64,000 bases of DNA from JADLBR01 sp020847615. GTDB lineage: Bacteria; Verrucomicrobiota; Verrucomicrobiia; JADLBR01. The stretch spans positions 1 through 64,000 of the forward strand of contig JAPKHT010000013.1 in the NCBI GenBank assembly GCA_026646655.1, given 5' to 3'. The position numbers were made by a program, and so were the translations under genes. Positions within the stretch are counted from its first letter, which is position 1; each line of letters begins with the position of its first letter. Below the pieces are notes generated by a model. That model was not told where the DNA came from. It saw only the letters and a program-made list of their open reading frames with translations, and did no database searches. Shown here piece by piece: positions 24,244 through 34,000 of the stretch.

Positions 24244-26271
24244 TCACCGCGTGCCGCCGCCGTGCGTGGCGATGTAGTCCTTCTTGTCGATGGGGAGCCC
24301 GTTCTCGTAGATCGCGGAGATGGCCGGGTGCTTTTCGAGCACGGGAACGGCGCTGACGCCCGGAGGGAGGGACACCGCGGAGAGGGATTTCAGCGAAAGC
24401 AGGAAATCCAGGCTGTTGATCCTCTTGCATCGGGCCATGAACAGGGTCAGGAGGTTGGGAACGCCGTCCGCGATGCTCGCCATCTGCTTGTCATCGACGG
24501 AGGTGCCGTCGAGGACGAGGGTGGTCAGCGGCATGCCCCGGAGGGGGGCGAGGTCGGTAATCTTCGGGCAATCTGTGAGGTCGAGCGTGGCGAGGGGCAT
24601 GCCGCGGAGCGGCGAGAGGTCGGACAGTTTCTGGCACCCGGTCAGTGACAGGCTGGTGATCTGTTTCCCGCCGAGGGGACGGAGGTCGGTGAGTGCGGAG
24701 TAGGAGATGATGAGGAACTCGAGCGGGGCGGCCTCCAGGGGGCGCAGGTCTTCGAGGCGCATGCAGGTGAGTATCCTGAGGGGCATTTTCGCGAGGGGGC
24801 GGAATTCGGAGACGCTGGTTCCCCAGAGGTAGAGATATTGGAGAGGGGAGTTGGCGAGCGGACGGATATCGGTGAGCGCGCCGCAGATGGTGGCATTGAG
24901 GTTGGTGAGGGGCGCGCCCGCCAGGGCTTTGATGTCCGAGACGGGAGTTTCGGAGATGTTGAGGTCGCTCAATGGGGCACCCTCGAGGCCCGCGAGGGAT
25001 CGGATCTGGGACCGGTTGAAGTTGGCGGATTCGAGGGGCGCGCCCTTGAGGGGTTTGAGGTCCGTGATGGCGGTGTTCGTCATCGAGAGGGATCGGATGG
25101 GGCAGCCCTCGATGCCCCGCAGGGATGTGAGTGGGGTGCCGTCGAGGACGAGGCGCTCCAGGGGCATGGATTTAAGAGGCAGCAGGGAGCGGACGCCGGT
25201 GCCGGTCAGATCGAGATCGCGGACGGGGAGCTTCTCTAAGGGAGCGATGTCCTTGAGGCGCTCATTTCCCGACAGGATGAGATCGACCCTGCCACCATGG
25301 ATCTCGGGGAAGGCCAGGAGGTCCCCTTCGATGCGGTTGGCGCTCTTGAGCGCGGCGATGGCCTTATCCACCGAAGCCTCTTCGAGCACCTGGGGCCTCG
25401 GGCCGATGGTGGCCAATGCGGCGGTGATCGCGGCCCAATCGTACGCGACGTGGGTGAGGCCGAAGCGGGCCGTGAAATCGGCTGCCAGTTTCTGAATCGC
25501 CGGCGCGGCGACGGGCCCGAATGCTTTGCTCCGGATGGCGGTCAGCAACGGGTCGCCGGGTTCCTTCGCGTCGCCGAAGCCCGCCTGGTCGAGAAGTCTG
25601 CGGAGCGCGGTCAGGGCTTCCTCCTCGAGCGCCGCGAATTGGATGCGCTGGAGGGTGGCGAGGAGGTGCAGGGCCAGGGGAGAGGCGGGGGCTTTCTGGA
25701 GGGCCGCGGTCGCCTCGGCGGCCCTGCCGGTCCGCAGGAAACCGAGGGCACCGATGATCGTCTTCTCGTCGTCGCTGTAGCCGGCCAGACGGCCATCCCG
25801 GTCGGGGGCGGCGAGCGTGAGGACATTCACGGTCCTGCCGACGAAACCATTCTCCACGGGAACGCGGAGGCGGAGTTCGTTGGCGCCGACGCTGGCGATG
25901 GTGCCGGAGAGGGTGCCGCGGTTGGATGTGACGGTGACCGCCTTGCCGACATCCGCATTGAACGAGGCGCAGACGGCGCTGGGCCAGTCGAGGATGCGGC
26001 GGGCCTGCGCCGCGAGGGCGGCCCAGTCCTCGGGCGCGCCGTCGGGCGCCGGGCCGTCGATCAGCCTTCGGGCGGTGGCGGTGTCGTTGTTAAGGATGGC
26101 ATTGGCGAGTTCGTCGGCAGGTCTTGGGCCGGGGTTCTCGGTATCTTGGGCGATCGATGTGAGGCGAGCGGCGAGGAGCAGCACGGCGATGCACGCGCGG
26201 CTGACAGGGGCGGCGAGACGCGGGCCGCTGGAGGGGCGCGGCGGGAACGGGTCTTGAAGCGGGAATCCCAT
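24244..26271 (-). CDS. Exported leucine-rich-repeat protein
   Basis: An AGGAG eight bases upstream supports the ATG at 26269-26271. The 675-residue protein has a signal-anchor-like segment (about residues 20-40) and an alpha-helical middle. From about residue 335 to 645 it carries some 13 irregular leucine-rich repeats of about 22 residues with the theme I-x-D-L-x-P-L-x-x-x-P-L-x-x-L-x-L, for example ITDLKPLKGAPLESANF and LSDLSPLRGMPLATLDL. An early segment (about 105-145) resembles a small beta-barrel. LRR solenoids bind proteins or glycans; no enzymatic motif is seen. It lies between two large exported hydrolase-like genes on the same strand (50- and 98-bp gaps) and may be co-transcribed. 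Confidence 0.8.
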   Translation of the reverse strand: MGFPLQDPFPPRPSSGPRLAAPVSRACIAVLLLAARLTSIAQDTENPGPRPADELANAILNNDTATARRLIDGPAPDGAPEDWAALAAQARRILDWPSAVCASFNADVGKAVTVTSNRGTLSGTIASVGANELRLRVPVENGFVGRTVNVLTLAAPDRDGRLAGYSDDEKTIIGALGFLRTGRAAEATAALQKAPASPLALHLLATLQRIQFAALEEEALTALRRLLDQAGFGDAKEPGDPLLTAIRSKAFGPVAAPAIQKLAADFTARFGLTHVAYDWAAITAALATIGPRPQVLEEASVDKAIAALKSANRIEGDLLAFPEIHGGRVDLILSGNERLKDIAPLEKLPVRDLDLTGTGVRSLLPLKSMPLERLVLDGTPLTSLRGIEGCPIRSLSMTNTAITDLKPLKGAPLESANFNRSQIRSLAGLEGAPLSDLNISETPVSDIKALAGAPLTNLNATICGALTDIRPLANSPLQYLYLWGTSVSEFRPLAKMPLRILTCMRLEDLRPLEAAPLEFLIISYSALTDLRPLGGKQITSLSLTGCQKLSDLSPLRGMPLATLDLTDCPKITDLAPLRGMPLTTLVLDGTSVDDKQMASIADGVPNLLTLFMARCKRINSLDFLLSLKSLSAVSLPPGVSAVPVLEKHPAISAIYENGLPIDKKDYIATHGGGTR

Positions 26272-26369
26272 GAGGTGTCTCCTGAGGTCCTATCCTGGGG
26301 GGTGGAGGGTGCCCGCGGCAACTGCGCAGATGCGTTTTCTTCCTCGGCGGAGGACGCGGGCCTGTCGAG

Positions 26370-29342
26370 TCAGTGTTTTGGTTTATCGTCCGGGGCGTCG
26401 CTCTTAAGGAGGACCAGGGCGACCCGTTCGCCGGGGTTCAAATTGTGGGAGGGGCCGTCGAAGTCCCTGAGGCGCCAGCCGGGCGGTGGCTGGAGGTTGG
26501 CGAGGACCTTGGCTGGGGGGAAGATGTCAAGTTCGGCCGAGCCATCGGTTTGCCGCTTCCATCCGATGCGGATCTCGCCGCATGGCAGGGGGATGGTGCC
26601 TTCGGCCCGATCGAGGCAATCCACGCGCGGGCAGAGGGTGACCCGGGAACCGCCGGGCTCATCGATGCGCGCGCCGAGGACATAGCGGCTGAAGACGTAC
26701 GCGGGTCCGGCGGACCATGCGTGGCAGTAGCTGCGGGTGGGGTATCGGCCGCCGCCGAGGTTGCCGTTGGCGAATGACTCCCAGAAGGTGGTGGTCTGGG
26801 CATCCATCATGCCGCCCCAGAACTCCCGGATGACGTCGAGCATTGGGGCGACGCGACCGGTTTCGCCGAGATACTCCAGCAGGTACAGGGTGGCGAACGG
26901 GCTGCCGAACTGGACCACGTCCTGAGTTTCGTGGCCGAGGACGATCGGGAGGACACGTCTCTCGCGTTCCGGGGGCACGACGCCGTGCAGGAGGGCGAGC
27001 GTGTTGATCTGGCGGGAGACGCTGGTGCTGCGCGCGCCATCGTTGTGGATGCTATCGACGTAGGCGCCGCGCGACTCGTCCCACAGGAGCTCGTTGATGC
27101 GGGCCGCCAGTTGATCGGCGGCGGCGCGGTAGCGGGAGGCGGTCCGTTGGTCTCCGGCGGCCTCGGCCATGCGGGCGCCGAGGCGGAGCGAATCGACGAG
27201 GAAGGTGTTGTTGTGCGTGACGATGCGGTGGCCGTTGTCGAGGCCGATCCAGTCGAAGAACTGCCACGCGGTGATGGAGAAGAGGCCGGTCTTTGTGTCG
27301 ATGTACTTCTCGAGGCAGGTGTCGAGCATCTTGCGCGCGTCGGGGTAGAATCGCGCGATCAGGGTGTCGCGATCGCCGGAGTACCAGTAATTCTCCCAGC
27401 ACGTGCGGAGCCAGAGGAAGCTCCAGGCGGGGATCACGCGGGGCCAGCGGGTGGGGACGCGCATGTGTGCCATGTCGCCGCGGCCGAGGCTCTCGCCGCC
27501 GAGCTCGCAGCAGCGGCGGACGAGACGGGAGTCGCCAAACATCATGTAGCAGACCAGCGCCTCGTTGCGGGCGTCGCCCAGCCAGAGGGATTGCTCGTAC
27601 AGGGGGCAATCCACGAAGGTGTCCTCCATGCAGGAGAGCATGGTCTGCCGGCACACGCGCCAGACGTTGTCCAAGAGGGCGTCAGAGGAGGCGAAGGAAC
27701 CACGGTCGGCGGCGGGATAATGGGTGAACACCGCCGCGACGCGCCGGATGCGCACCTCGGCGGGGCGGGCCCGGACCGTGAGCGCGAGATATCGGCCGCC
27801 GAAGTGCCGCATCGTCTGGTAGTCCTGCCATCCGGCCCGCGTGACGTAGCGGAAGCTGGAGCGGTTGCGCCACGACCACTGTGGCGCGCCATCGTGATAG
27901 CGCTCGAAGATGTTGCCGTCGATGGCGGTGCCCTCCGGCGCGCGGAGCTGGAGTGCGATGTGGGCGTTGTACTCGCGCCCGAGGTCGATCATCAGCTCGA
28001 CGTCGTCTGTTCCTGCGGGGATGACGGTGTCCTCCTCGTTGCCGATGGCGAGGTTCTGCGGCGCGGAGACCTCTGCGGGGCCGAGGTCGCGCCGGAAGCA
28101 TGTGAGGGCATGGACGTCGGCGCCCACGATCTCGCGCGGCTGGAGCGCGCGGAAGAGGCTGCGGAATGGCCGGAGTTCGTCGGGCGATCGTGCGGCGCGG
28201 ATCTGTTTCCACGCGGGGTCCGCGGGCTTGAATGGCCCGGCGATGGACCAGGGTCCGTCGCCGGATGCGGCGCGGAGGGACACGGGCGCATCGGCATCGA
28301 GGATGAACTGGAACTCCTCGATTTCGGACGGGCCATCGAGAATGACGACGACCGGGTTGTCGCCCTGTTTCAGGCGGACGGCCGCGCGCTCTTGCTGGAG
28401 GAGGTCTCTCGCGACATCGATTTCGGTGCCCGAGATCCGGATGAGGCCAAACTCGAAGCCCGCGGTGGGCCTGAGGATGGCGGCGTCCTGGTCGCCCTCG
28501 CTCCGGAGAATCCCCTCCAGGACGAAGCGGTGCGGGTTGCGGGCATCGGCCTTTCGGTCGATGCCCTGGCAGCGGCCGACGTTGATGGTCGATGCGATGC
28601 GGGGAGGGCGCACGGCGCGGGCCCAGAGGACGGAGGAGGGATGAACGGCGTCCTTGGCGAGCGGCGGGATACCGCTGTGGCGCAGGTTCATCCACGGGCC
28701 CTCGGTGGCGCCCGCGACGACCTCGGGTGTCTCCCATGACAATGTATCGTGGCCGGCGAGCATCCAACCGGGGCGCTCGCGTCGCGCGTCGTATTGCTCC
28801 TCGAAACCGAGGTGGGCGCTGACCACGGGGCTGCGCTTGTCATGGGCGATGTCCTCACAGACCCTCCAAGACGCGTCGGTGCCGATGAGGTGGCGACCGG
28901 CATCGTCCTCCCATTCAAGTTGGACGAGCAGGCCGGGGCGAACGGCGATGCTCTGGGCGGTGTCGCGGCCCCAGTGGTGGACGCGGACGGCGATGGCGTT
29001 CGTGCCGGGGCGGAGCATCCGCGAGATCTCGGCCCGGTCATAGCGATAGTGCTCGGGGAACGCCTTGACTGGGCCATCGGAGGCGAATTCCCCGTTGACG
29101 AAGAGTTGGTATCTGGTGTCGGCGGTGGCGCGGACGGTGGCGGATCGGGCGGTACCGAGGACATGAAACTCTCGGCGCGCGATCATCCAGCGGTTATAGT
29201 CGTCGTCGCCCTGTTGCGTCGGGCGCCAGATCCACGATGCGGTCCAAGGGGGTTCCATGGGGTCGGAGGTGGACGCGGCGGCGAGCGAGCCCGACAGGGC
29301 AAGCACTGTCACACAGAGATGCGCGAGGGTCTGGTGGCTCAT
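26370..29342 (-). CDS. Exported alpha-L-rhamnosidase-type glycoside hydrolase (GH78-like)
   Basis: The start at 29340-29342 gives a signal peptide (MSHQTLAHLCVTVLALSGSLA) and a 990-residue protein. The N-terminal half has lectin-like beta-sandwiches: WTASWIWRP, TRYQLFVNGEFASDGPVKAF and NAIAVRVHHWG, the last two matching the rhamnosidase N-terminal domain. The catalytic (alpha/alpha)6 barrel follows, with FVDCPLYEQSLWLGDARNEA, then SFLWLRTCWENYWYSGD, DWIGLDNGH and TTTFWESFANGN. A short C-terminal beta domain closes with LCPRVDCLDRAEGTIPLPCG. The acidic residues around YEQSLWLGDARNE and WESF are those expected for GH78. It would release terminal rhamnose outside the cytoplasm. It diverges from the glycosyltransferase gene of the biosynthetic cluster. 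Confidence 0.85.
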   Translation of the reverse strand: MSHQTLAHLCVTVLALSGSLAAASTSDPMEPPWTASWIWRPTQQGDDDYNRWMIARREFHVLGTARSATVRATADTRYQLFVNGEFASDGPVKAFPEHYRYDRAEISRMLRPGTNAIAVRVHHWGRDTAQSIAVRPGLLVQLEWEDDAGRHLIGTDASWRVCEDIAHDKRSPVVSAHLGFEEQYDARRERPGWMLAGHDTLSWETPEVVAGATEGPWMNLRHSGIPPLAKDAVHPSSVLWARAVRPPRIASTINVGRCQGIDRKADARNPHRFVLEGILRSEGDQDAAILRPTAGFEFGLIRISGTEIDVARDLLQQERAAVRLKQGDNPVVVILDGPSEIEEFQFILDADAPVSLRAASGDGPWSIAGPFKPADPAWKQIRAARSPDELRPFRSLFRALQPREIVGADVHALTCFRRDLGPAEVSAPQNLAIGNEEDTVIPAGTDDVELMIDLGREYNAHIALQLRAPEGTAIDGNIFERYHDGAPQWSWRNRSSFRYVTRAGWQDYQTMRHFGGRYLALTVRARPAEVRIRRVAAVFTHYPAADRGSFASSDALLDNVWRVCRQTMLSCMEDTFVDCPLYEQSLWLGDARNEALVCYMMFGDSRLVRRCCELGGESLGRGDMAHMRVPTRWPRVIPAWSFLWLRTCWENYWYSGDRDTLIARFYPDARKMLDTCLEKYIDTKTGLFSITAWQFFDWIGLDNGHRIVTHNNTFLVDSLRLGARMAEAAGDQRTASRYRAAADQLAARINELLWDESRGAYVDSIHNDGARSTSVSRQINTLALLHGVVPPERERRVLPIVLGHETQDVVQFGSPFATLYLLEYLGETGRVAPMLDVIREFWGGMMDAQTTTFWESFANGNLGGGRYPTRSYCHAWSAGPAYVFSRYVLGARIDEPGGSRVTLCPRVDCLDRAEGTIPLPCGEIRIGWKRQTDGSAELDIFPPAKVLANLQPPPGWRLRDFDGPSHNLNPGERVALVLLKSDAPDDKPKH

Positions 29343-29534
29343 GGCAGAAAGACCGGGGGAAGGATTGAGCGTTGCCCCAGCTAATGCAACACCGGCGTAA
29401 AGGCGCCCTGGCGTGCGGATTCGGGCGGGGCCGGGTGCTGGACTTCGTGGGTGCCGGACTGTAGATAGATCGGGTGAGTCGGTTTGGTGGGGAGAGCGTT
29501 GGAACTGCCAACGCGCTGTGGGAGGATTGATGCC

Positions 29535-30839
29535 GTGGCCCATTATGCAATTTTAGCGCCTGAGGCGGGTGGACACCTGATCCCGATGTGTTCGATCGGG
29601 CAGGAGTTGACGCGGATGGGTCACCGCGTGACGGTGGTGGCCCGAGGAAAGGCGGAGGCTATCGCGGGTCGATTTGGCCTGGGGTTTTGCGAGCTGGGGT
29701 CCGCTGATTTGTCGGGCTATCGGCCACCCTGGCGAATCGACGCGATGATGCTGGGGGTTGTCGGGTTGAGTTTTGCCTCGAGGCTTCGCGCAAGATGGAA
29801 ACACATGGCGAGGCTGGTGCTCGACTTTGGGCCTCCCGAGTTGATCCGGTTGGGCGTCGATGGGCTGCTGGTGGATCAGGATCTGGTGGCTGGCGGGACG
29901 GTTGCGGAGAGGCTGGGGTTGCCCTTTGTCTCGGTGAGCAACGCTCTCCATTGGAACGAGGAGGCGGCGGTCCCGCCGCACTACACCGGCTGGTCTTACT
30001 CGGAGACCCTGTGGGCGATGGCACGCAACCGGCTGGGACACGCGGCGTGGCATGGGTTCATGCGGCCGGTCTTGGCCATCGTGAACCGGCAACGCGATGC
30101 GTGGGGTTTAGCGCGGTTGCGCGGTCCGGCGGATACGTACTCGCCACTGGCGCAGATCGGGCAGGGCTGTCGGGGGCTGGATTTCCCGCGGCGCGAGTTG
30201 CCATCGACATTTCATTATGTGGGCGCCCTGGGCGCGGAACGGTCGGCGCAGGACGATGACTTTCCCTGGGATCGGCTCGACGGTCGCCCCTTGATTTATG
30301 CCTCGATGGGAACGGTCCCGCATCGCGCCAACGCCTTGGTGTTGCAAAAGGTGGCGGTCGCCTGCGCGGGCACGGATGCCCAGCTGGTGATCGGCTTAGG
30401 CAGATGGAAGGGTGAGAAGGACGGGGCCGAGGCGTGTTTGCGCGATCTGCCTGGGGATCCCTTGGTGGTTGACTTTGTGCCACAGCTGAGGCTGCTAGAT
30501 AGGGCCGCGCTGTTAGTCACGCACGCGGGCATGAATACGGTGGGCGAGGCGTTGAGTCGAGCCGTGTGCATGTTGGCCCTGCCGAGAAACGCGGACCAGT
30601 TTGCCGTTGCGGCGCGGCTGGTGCACGCCGGGGTCGGTCTCCGTGCCTCATTTCGGCGCTCCACCCCCGGGGAACTGCGGGGGCTCATCGGGCGGCTTTT
30701 GGCCGAGGCGGAATTCCGGGCGAGGGCCGAGCGCATGCGGCGCGAGATAGTGGATGCGGGCGGAGCGAGGCGCGCGGCGGCCATCGCTGAGCGAGCGCTG
30801 GTGGGGCGTCGGCCCGTCGCGCGCGATGCCCCGCTTTGA
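29535..30839 (+). CDS. UGT-like glycosyltransferase (GT1 / MGT family)
   Basis: A GTG at 29535 with GGGAGG nine bases upstream is taken as start; the product has 434 residues. It is a GT-B fold. The N-terminal acceptor half starts AHYAILAPEAGGHLIPM (family G-H-x-x-P). The C-terminal donor half has LIYASMGTV, then VVDFVPQLRLLDRAALLVTHAGMNT in two parts, and the tail ALPRNADQFAVAARLVHAGVG, all matching the nucleotide-sugar signature of macrolide and antibiotic glycosyltransferases. It is cytosolic. It lies 174 bases upstream of the PKS on the same strand, so it probably decorates the PKS-NRPS product with a sugar. Donor and acceptor are unknown. A sterol or lipid acceptor cannot be excluded. 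Confidence 0.88.
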   Translation: MAHYAILAPEAGGHLIPMCSIGQELTRMGHRVTVVARGKAEAIAGRFGLGFCELGSADLSGYRPPWRIDAMMLGVVGLSFASRLRARWKHMARLVLDFGPPELIRLGVDGLLVDQDLVAGGTVAERLGLPFVSVSNALHWNEEAAVPPHYTGWSYSETLWAMARNRLGHAAWHGFMRPVLAIVNRQRDAWGLARLRGPADTYSPLAQIGQGCRGLDFPRRELPSTFHYVGALGAERSAQDDDFPWDRLDGRPLIYASMGTVPHRANALVLQKVAVACAGTDAQLVIGLGRWKGEKDGAEACLRDLPGDPLVVDFVPQLRLLDRAALLVTHAGMNTVGEALSRAVCMLALPRNADQFAVAARLVHAGVGLRASFRRSTPGELRGLIGRLLAEAEFRARAERMRREIVDAGGARRAAAIAERALVGRRPVARDAPL

Positions 30840-31013
30840 TGCCGCAGGGTCCGCGGCGGCGCGCGTCCCCAGGCCCGGGTGGGCGGGAGGCCGCGGGCGC
30901 ACGCCAGCGGCAGCCGGGGGGGCTTCTCAAAGTCTGCTGACCTGTTAATATGGCGCCATGACGTATATGTCCTCGGCGTTGGCGCGGCGGGATCCGCGGA
31001 AGAGAACGAGGGA

Positions 31014-34000
31014 ATGAGCGCGCTTAGCGAGCGGCTGGCGAACATGACGCCCCTGCAGAGGGCGGTCCTTGCCCTCAAGGAGACACAGGCCCGCTTGGAC
31101 GCGCTGGAGGGGCGGCAGGCGGAACCGATCGCGATCATCGGGATGGGCTGCCGCCTGCCGGGAGGGGTGTGTGACACGGAGGGCTATTGGCGTCTATTGG
31201 TCGAGGGCAGGGATGCCGTGGGCGAGATCCCGCCAGGGCGATGGGACGCGGACGCTTTCTACGATCCCGATCCGCGGGCACCCGGCAAGATGAACACCCG
31301 CCGGGGGGGATTCCTTGCGGGGATCGAGGATTTCGACAATCATTTTTTTGGCATCTCGGATCGGGAGGCGGAGCGAATCGATCCGCAGCATCGGCTGCTG
31401 CTTGAGGTCGCGTGGGAGGCATTGGAGGACGCGGGCCTGGTGGCGGGCGGCCTGCGAGGCTCGCGGACGGGGGTATTCGTGGGCATCTCCCATAGCGAGT
31501 ATGGGCTGATGCTGTCGTCGGATCTGGCGCAGGCGGACGCCTTCGTGGCGAGCGGCACGGCGCAGTGCATCGCGGCGAACCGCATCTCCTTCCTCTTGGA
31601 TTTCGTGGGCCCGAGCGTGGCGTTGGACACGGCCTGTTCCGCGTCCCTGGTCTGCGTGCACCTGGCTTGCCAGAGCATCCGGGCGGGGGAGTGCGAGGTC
31701 GCGATGGCGGGGGGCGTGAACGTCATGCTGTCGCCGATGGCGACGGTGAATCTGACGAAGGCCGGGCTGTCGGCGCCCGACGGGCGAGTGAGGGCTTTCG
31801 ATGCGGCGGCCTCGGGGTATGTGCGCAGCGAGGGTGCGGGGCTGGTCGTGCTCAAGCCGCTTGGGGCGGCGCGGCGCGACGGGGATCCGATCTATGCGGT
31901 GATCCGCGGTTCGGCGGTGAACCAGAATGGTTTTGGCAATGGCTTGAGCGCGCCGAGTCGCCAGGCCCAGGAGGGGGTCTTGCGGCAGGCGTACTCGGCG
32001 GCGAGACTGTCGCCCGAACTGGTCCAATATGTCGAGGCGCAGGGGACGGGCACGCGCCTGGGAGATGCCATCGAGGCCGCGGCGCTTGGCGCGGTGGTTG
32101 GGCGCGGCCGGTCGGCGGAGAACCCTTGCGCGATCGGTTCCGTCAAAACGAACCTGGGCCACATGGAGGCGGCTTCGGGGGTGGCGAGCCTGATGAAGGT
32201 GGCCCTGGCGCTGGAACGAAAGGAAATACCACCCACGTTGCATTTTCAAACACCGAGCCCCGATATCCCCTTTGGCCAGCTCGGCCTGAGGGTCCAGGGG
32301 CGGTTGGCGCCTTGGCCCGACTCGGCGCGGGGGCGCTTCGCGGGCGTGAGCGCTTTTGGGTTTGGCGGGAGCAACGCGCACGTCGTGCTGGGAGAGGCGC
32401 CGCCGGAGAACGTATCGGCTGTGGAGGAGGGCACGGGGATCGGGAGGAGGGTTTATCCGCTGTCCGCGCGCACCGAGTCCGCGCTGCGGGCGGTCGCGCT
32501 GCGGCACGCGGGATTCCTGCGAGGGGGGACCGCGGCGTGGCGCGACATTTGCCACACCGCCGCTGCCCGCCGGACTCATCACGACTGCCGGATGGCGGTG
32601 CTCGCGGATTCGGGGCATCGGGCCGCGGAGCTTCTGGAGGGTTATCTTGCTGGCGCGGTTGGGGGGGACGTTCTCGTGGGCCGCAAGCCTTTTGATCGTG
32701 GCGTGCGGGTGGCGTTTCTTTTCGATGGCGAGCCGTTGCGGTGGAAGGATCACCTGCTGGGCCTGCGGCGGGTCCTGGGGCAGTTCGAGGGCGAGGTGAG
32801 TGAGATCGGGGGCGTCTTGCGGGACGCGGGCGGGCCCGAACTCGCGGCGATGCTGGCCGATGGGGATGGGTGGGGCGATCAGGCGCGGGCTTTGCCGGCG
32901 ATGGTCGCCGTCCAGTTGGCCGTGGTGGGATGGTGGCGTCGCATGGGGGTATCACCGGGCATTGTGCTCGGTCGGGGGTTTGGAGAATTGGCGGCGGCGA
33001 GTGCGGCGGGGATTCTGGCGCCGGGGGATGCCCTGCGGATAGCGGTGGCCTGCGGGCGGGGCGATGGGCCCGGGGCCTGGGGGGATGTGACACATCGGGG
33101 GGCGACGCTGCCATTCCTGTCGGCGAGCGATGGTCGGCGCCACGATGGCCGTGGGTTGGATGCGGCACGCTGGGCGCGGTGCTCGGCACCGTCGGATTCG
33201 CTCGCCGCGGCGATCGGGCAGTTGGAATCGCATGGGGCGGACGTGTGCCTGGAGCTCGGGCCGGGCGCGTTGGTTGCGGCGGTGCGGTCGGTTCCCCGCT
33301 CCGGCGCGGGCGGGGTGGCCATGGCGATGCTGGGACTGGACGGGGAGCCGATTCCAGACGTTCTCGCGGCATTGTACGTGGCGGGCGTGGATCTCTCGTG
33401 GAAGCAGATCGTTTCGGGCGCCGGGAGGCACGTGCGGCTACCGACCTATCCGTGGCAGCGCCGGCGGTTGTGGGTCGATCGCGAGGGATGGCTGGCCAAC
33501 GTGCCGCAATCCAAGGTTATGGGGTCGGCAGCCGTGATGGGCGGGGAACCTTCGGGCGCGGTCGAGCCGGGTGGCGGCATCGGCGGGATCCGCGCCAGGC
33601 CCGAACTGAACTCGCCCTATGTCGAGCCGAGGACCGAACTTGAGAGGGCGCTGGCGCGATCGTGGGCCGAGGTCCTGAGACTGGATCGGGTTGGCGCGCA
33701 CGACAATTTCTTCGAATTGGGAGGCGACTCCCTGCTGGCGACCATCTTGCTGAACCGACTACAGGATCAGGTGGGGGAGGTCGTTCACGTGCTGGCCCTG
33801 TTCCAGTCCCGGACGATCCACGGTCTGGCGGAGTATCTCCGGCAGTATTATCCCGATGCCATCCGGCGGCTGTATCCTGGGGAGCCGCTTGGCGAGCGGC
33901 GTGAGGGAGGTGACGTCGCGATCCCGGTGGTGGGCGACCGGGAGGTTGAGATCTCGAGTCGGCTGGCGATGGCGTTTGCCCCGAACCGGATTCTGGCGCC

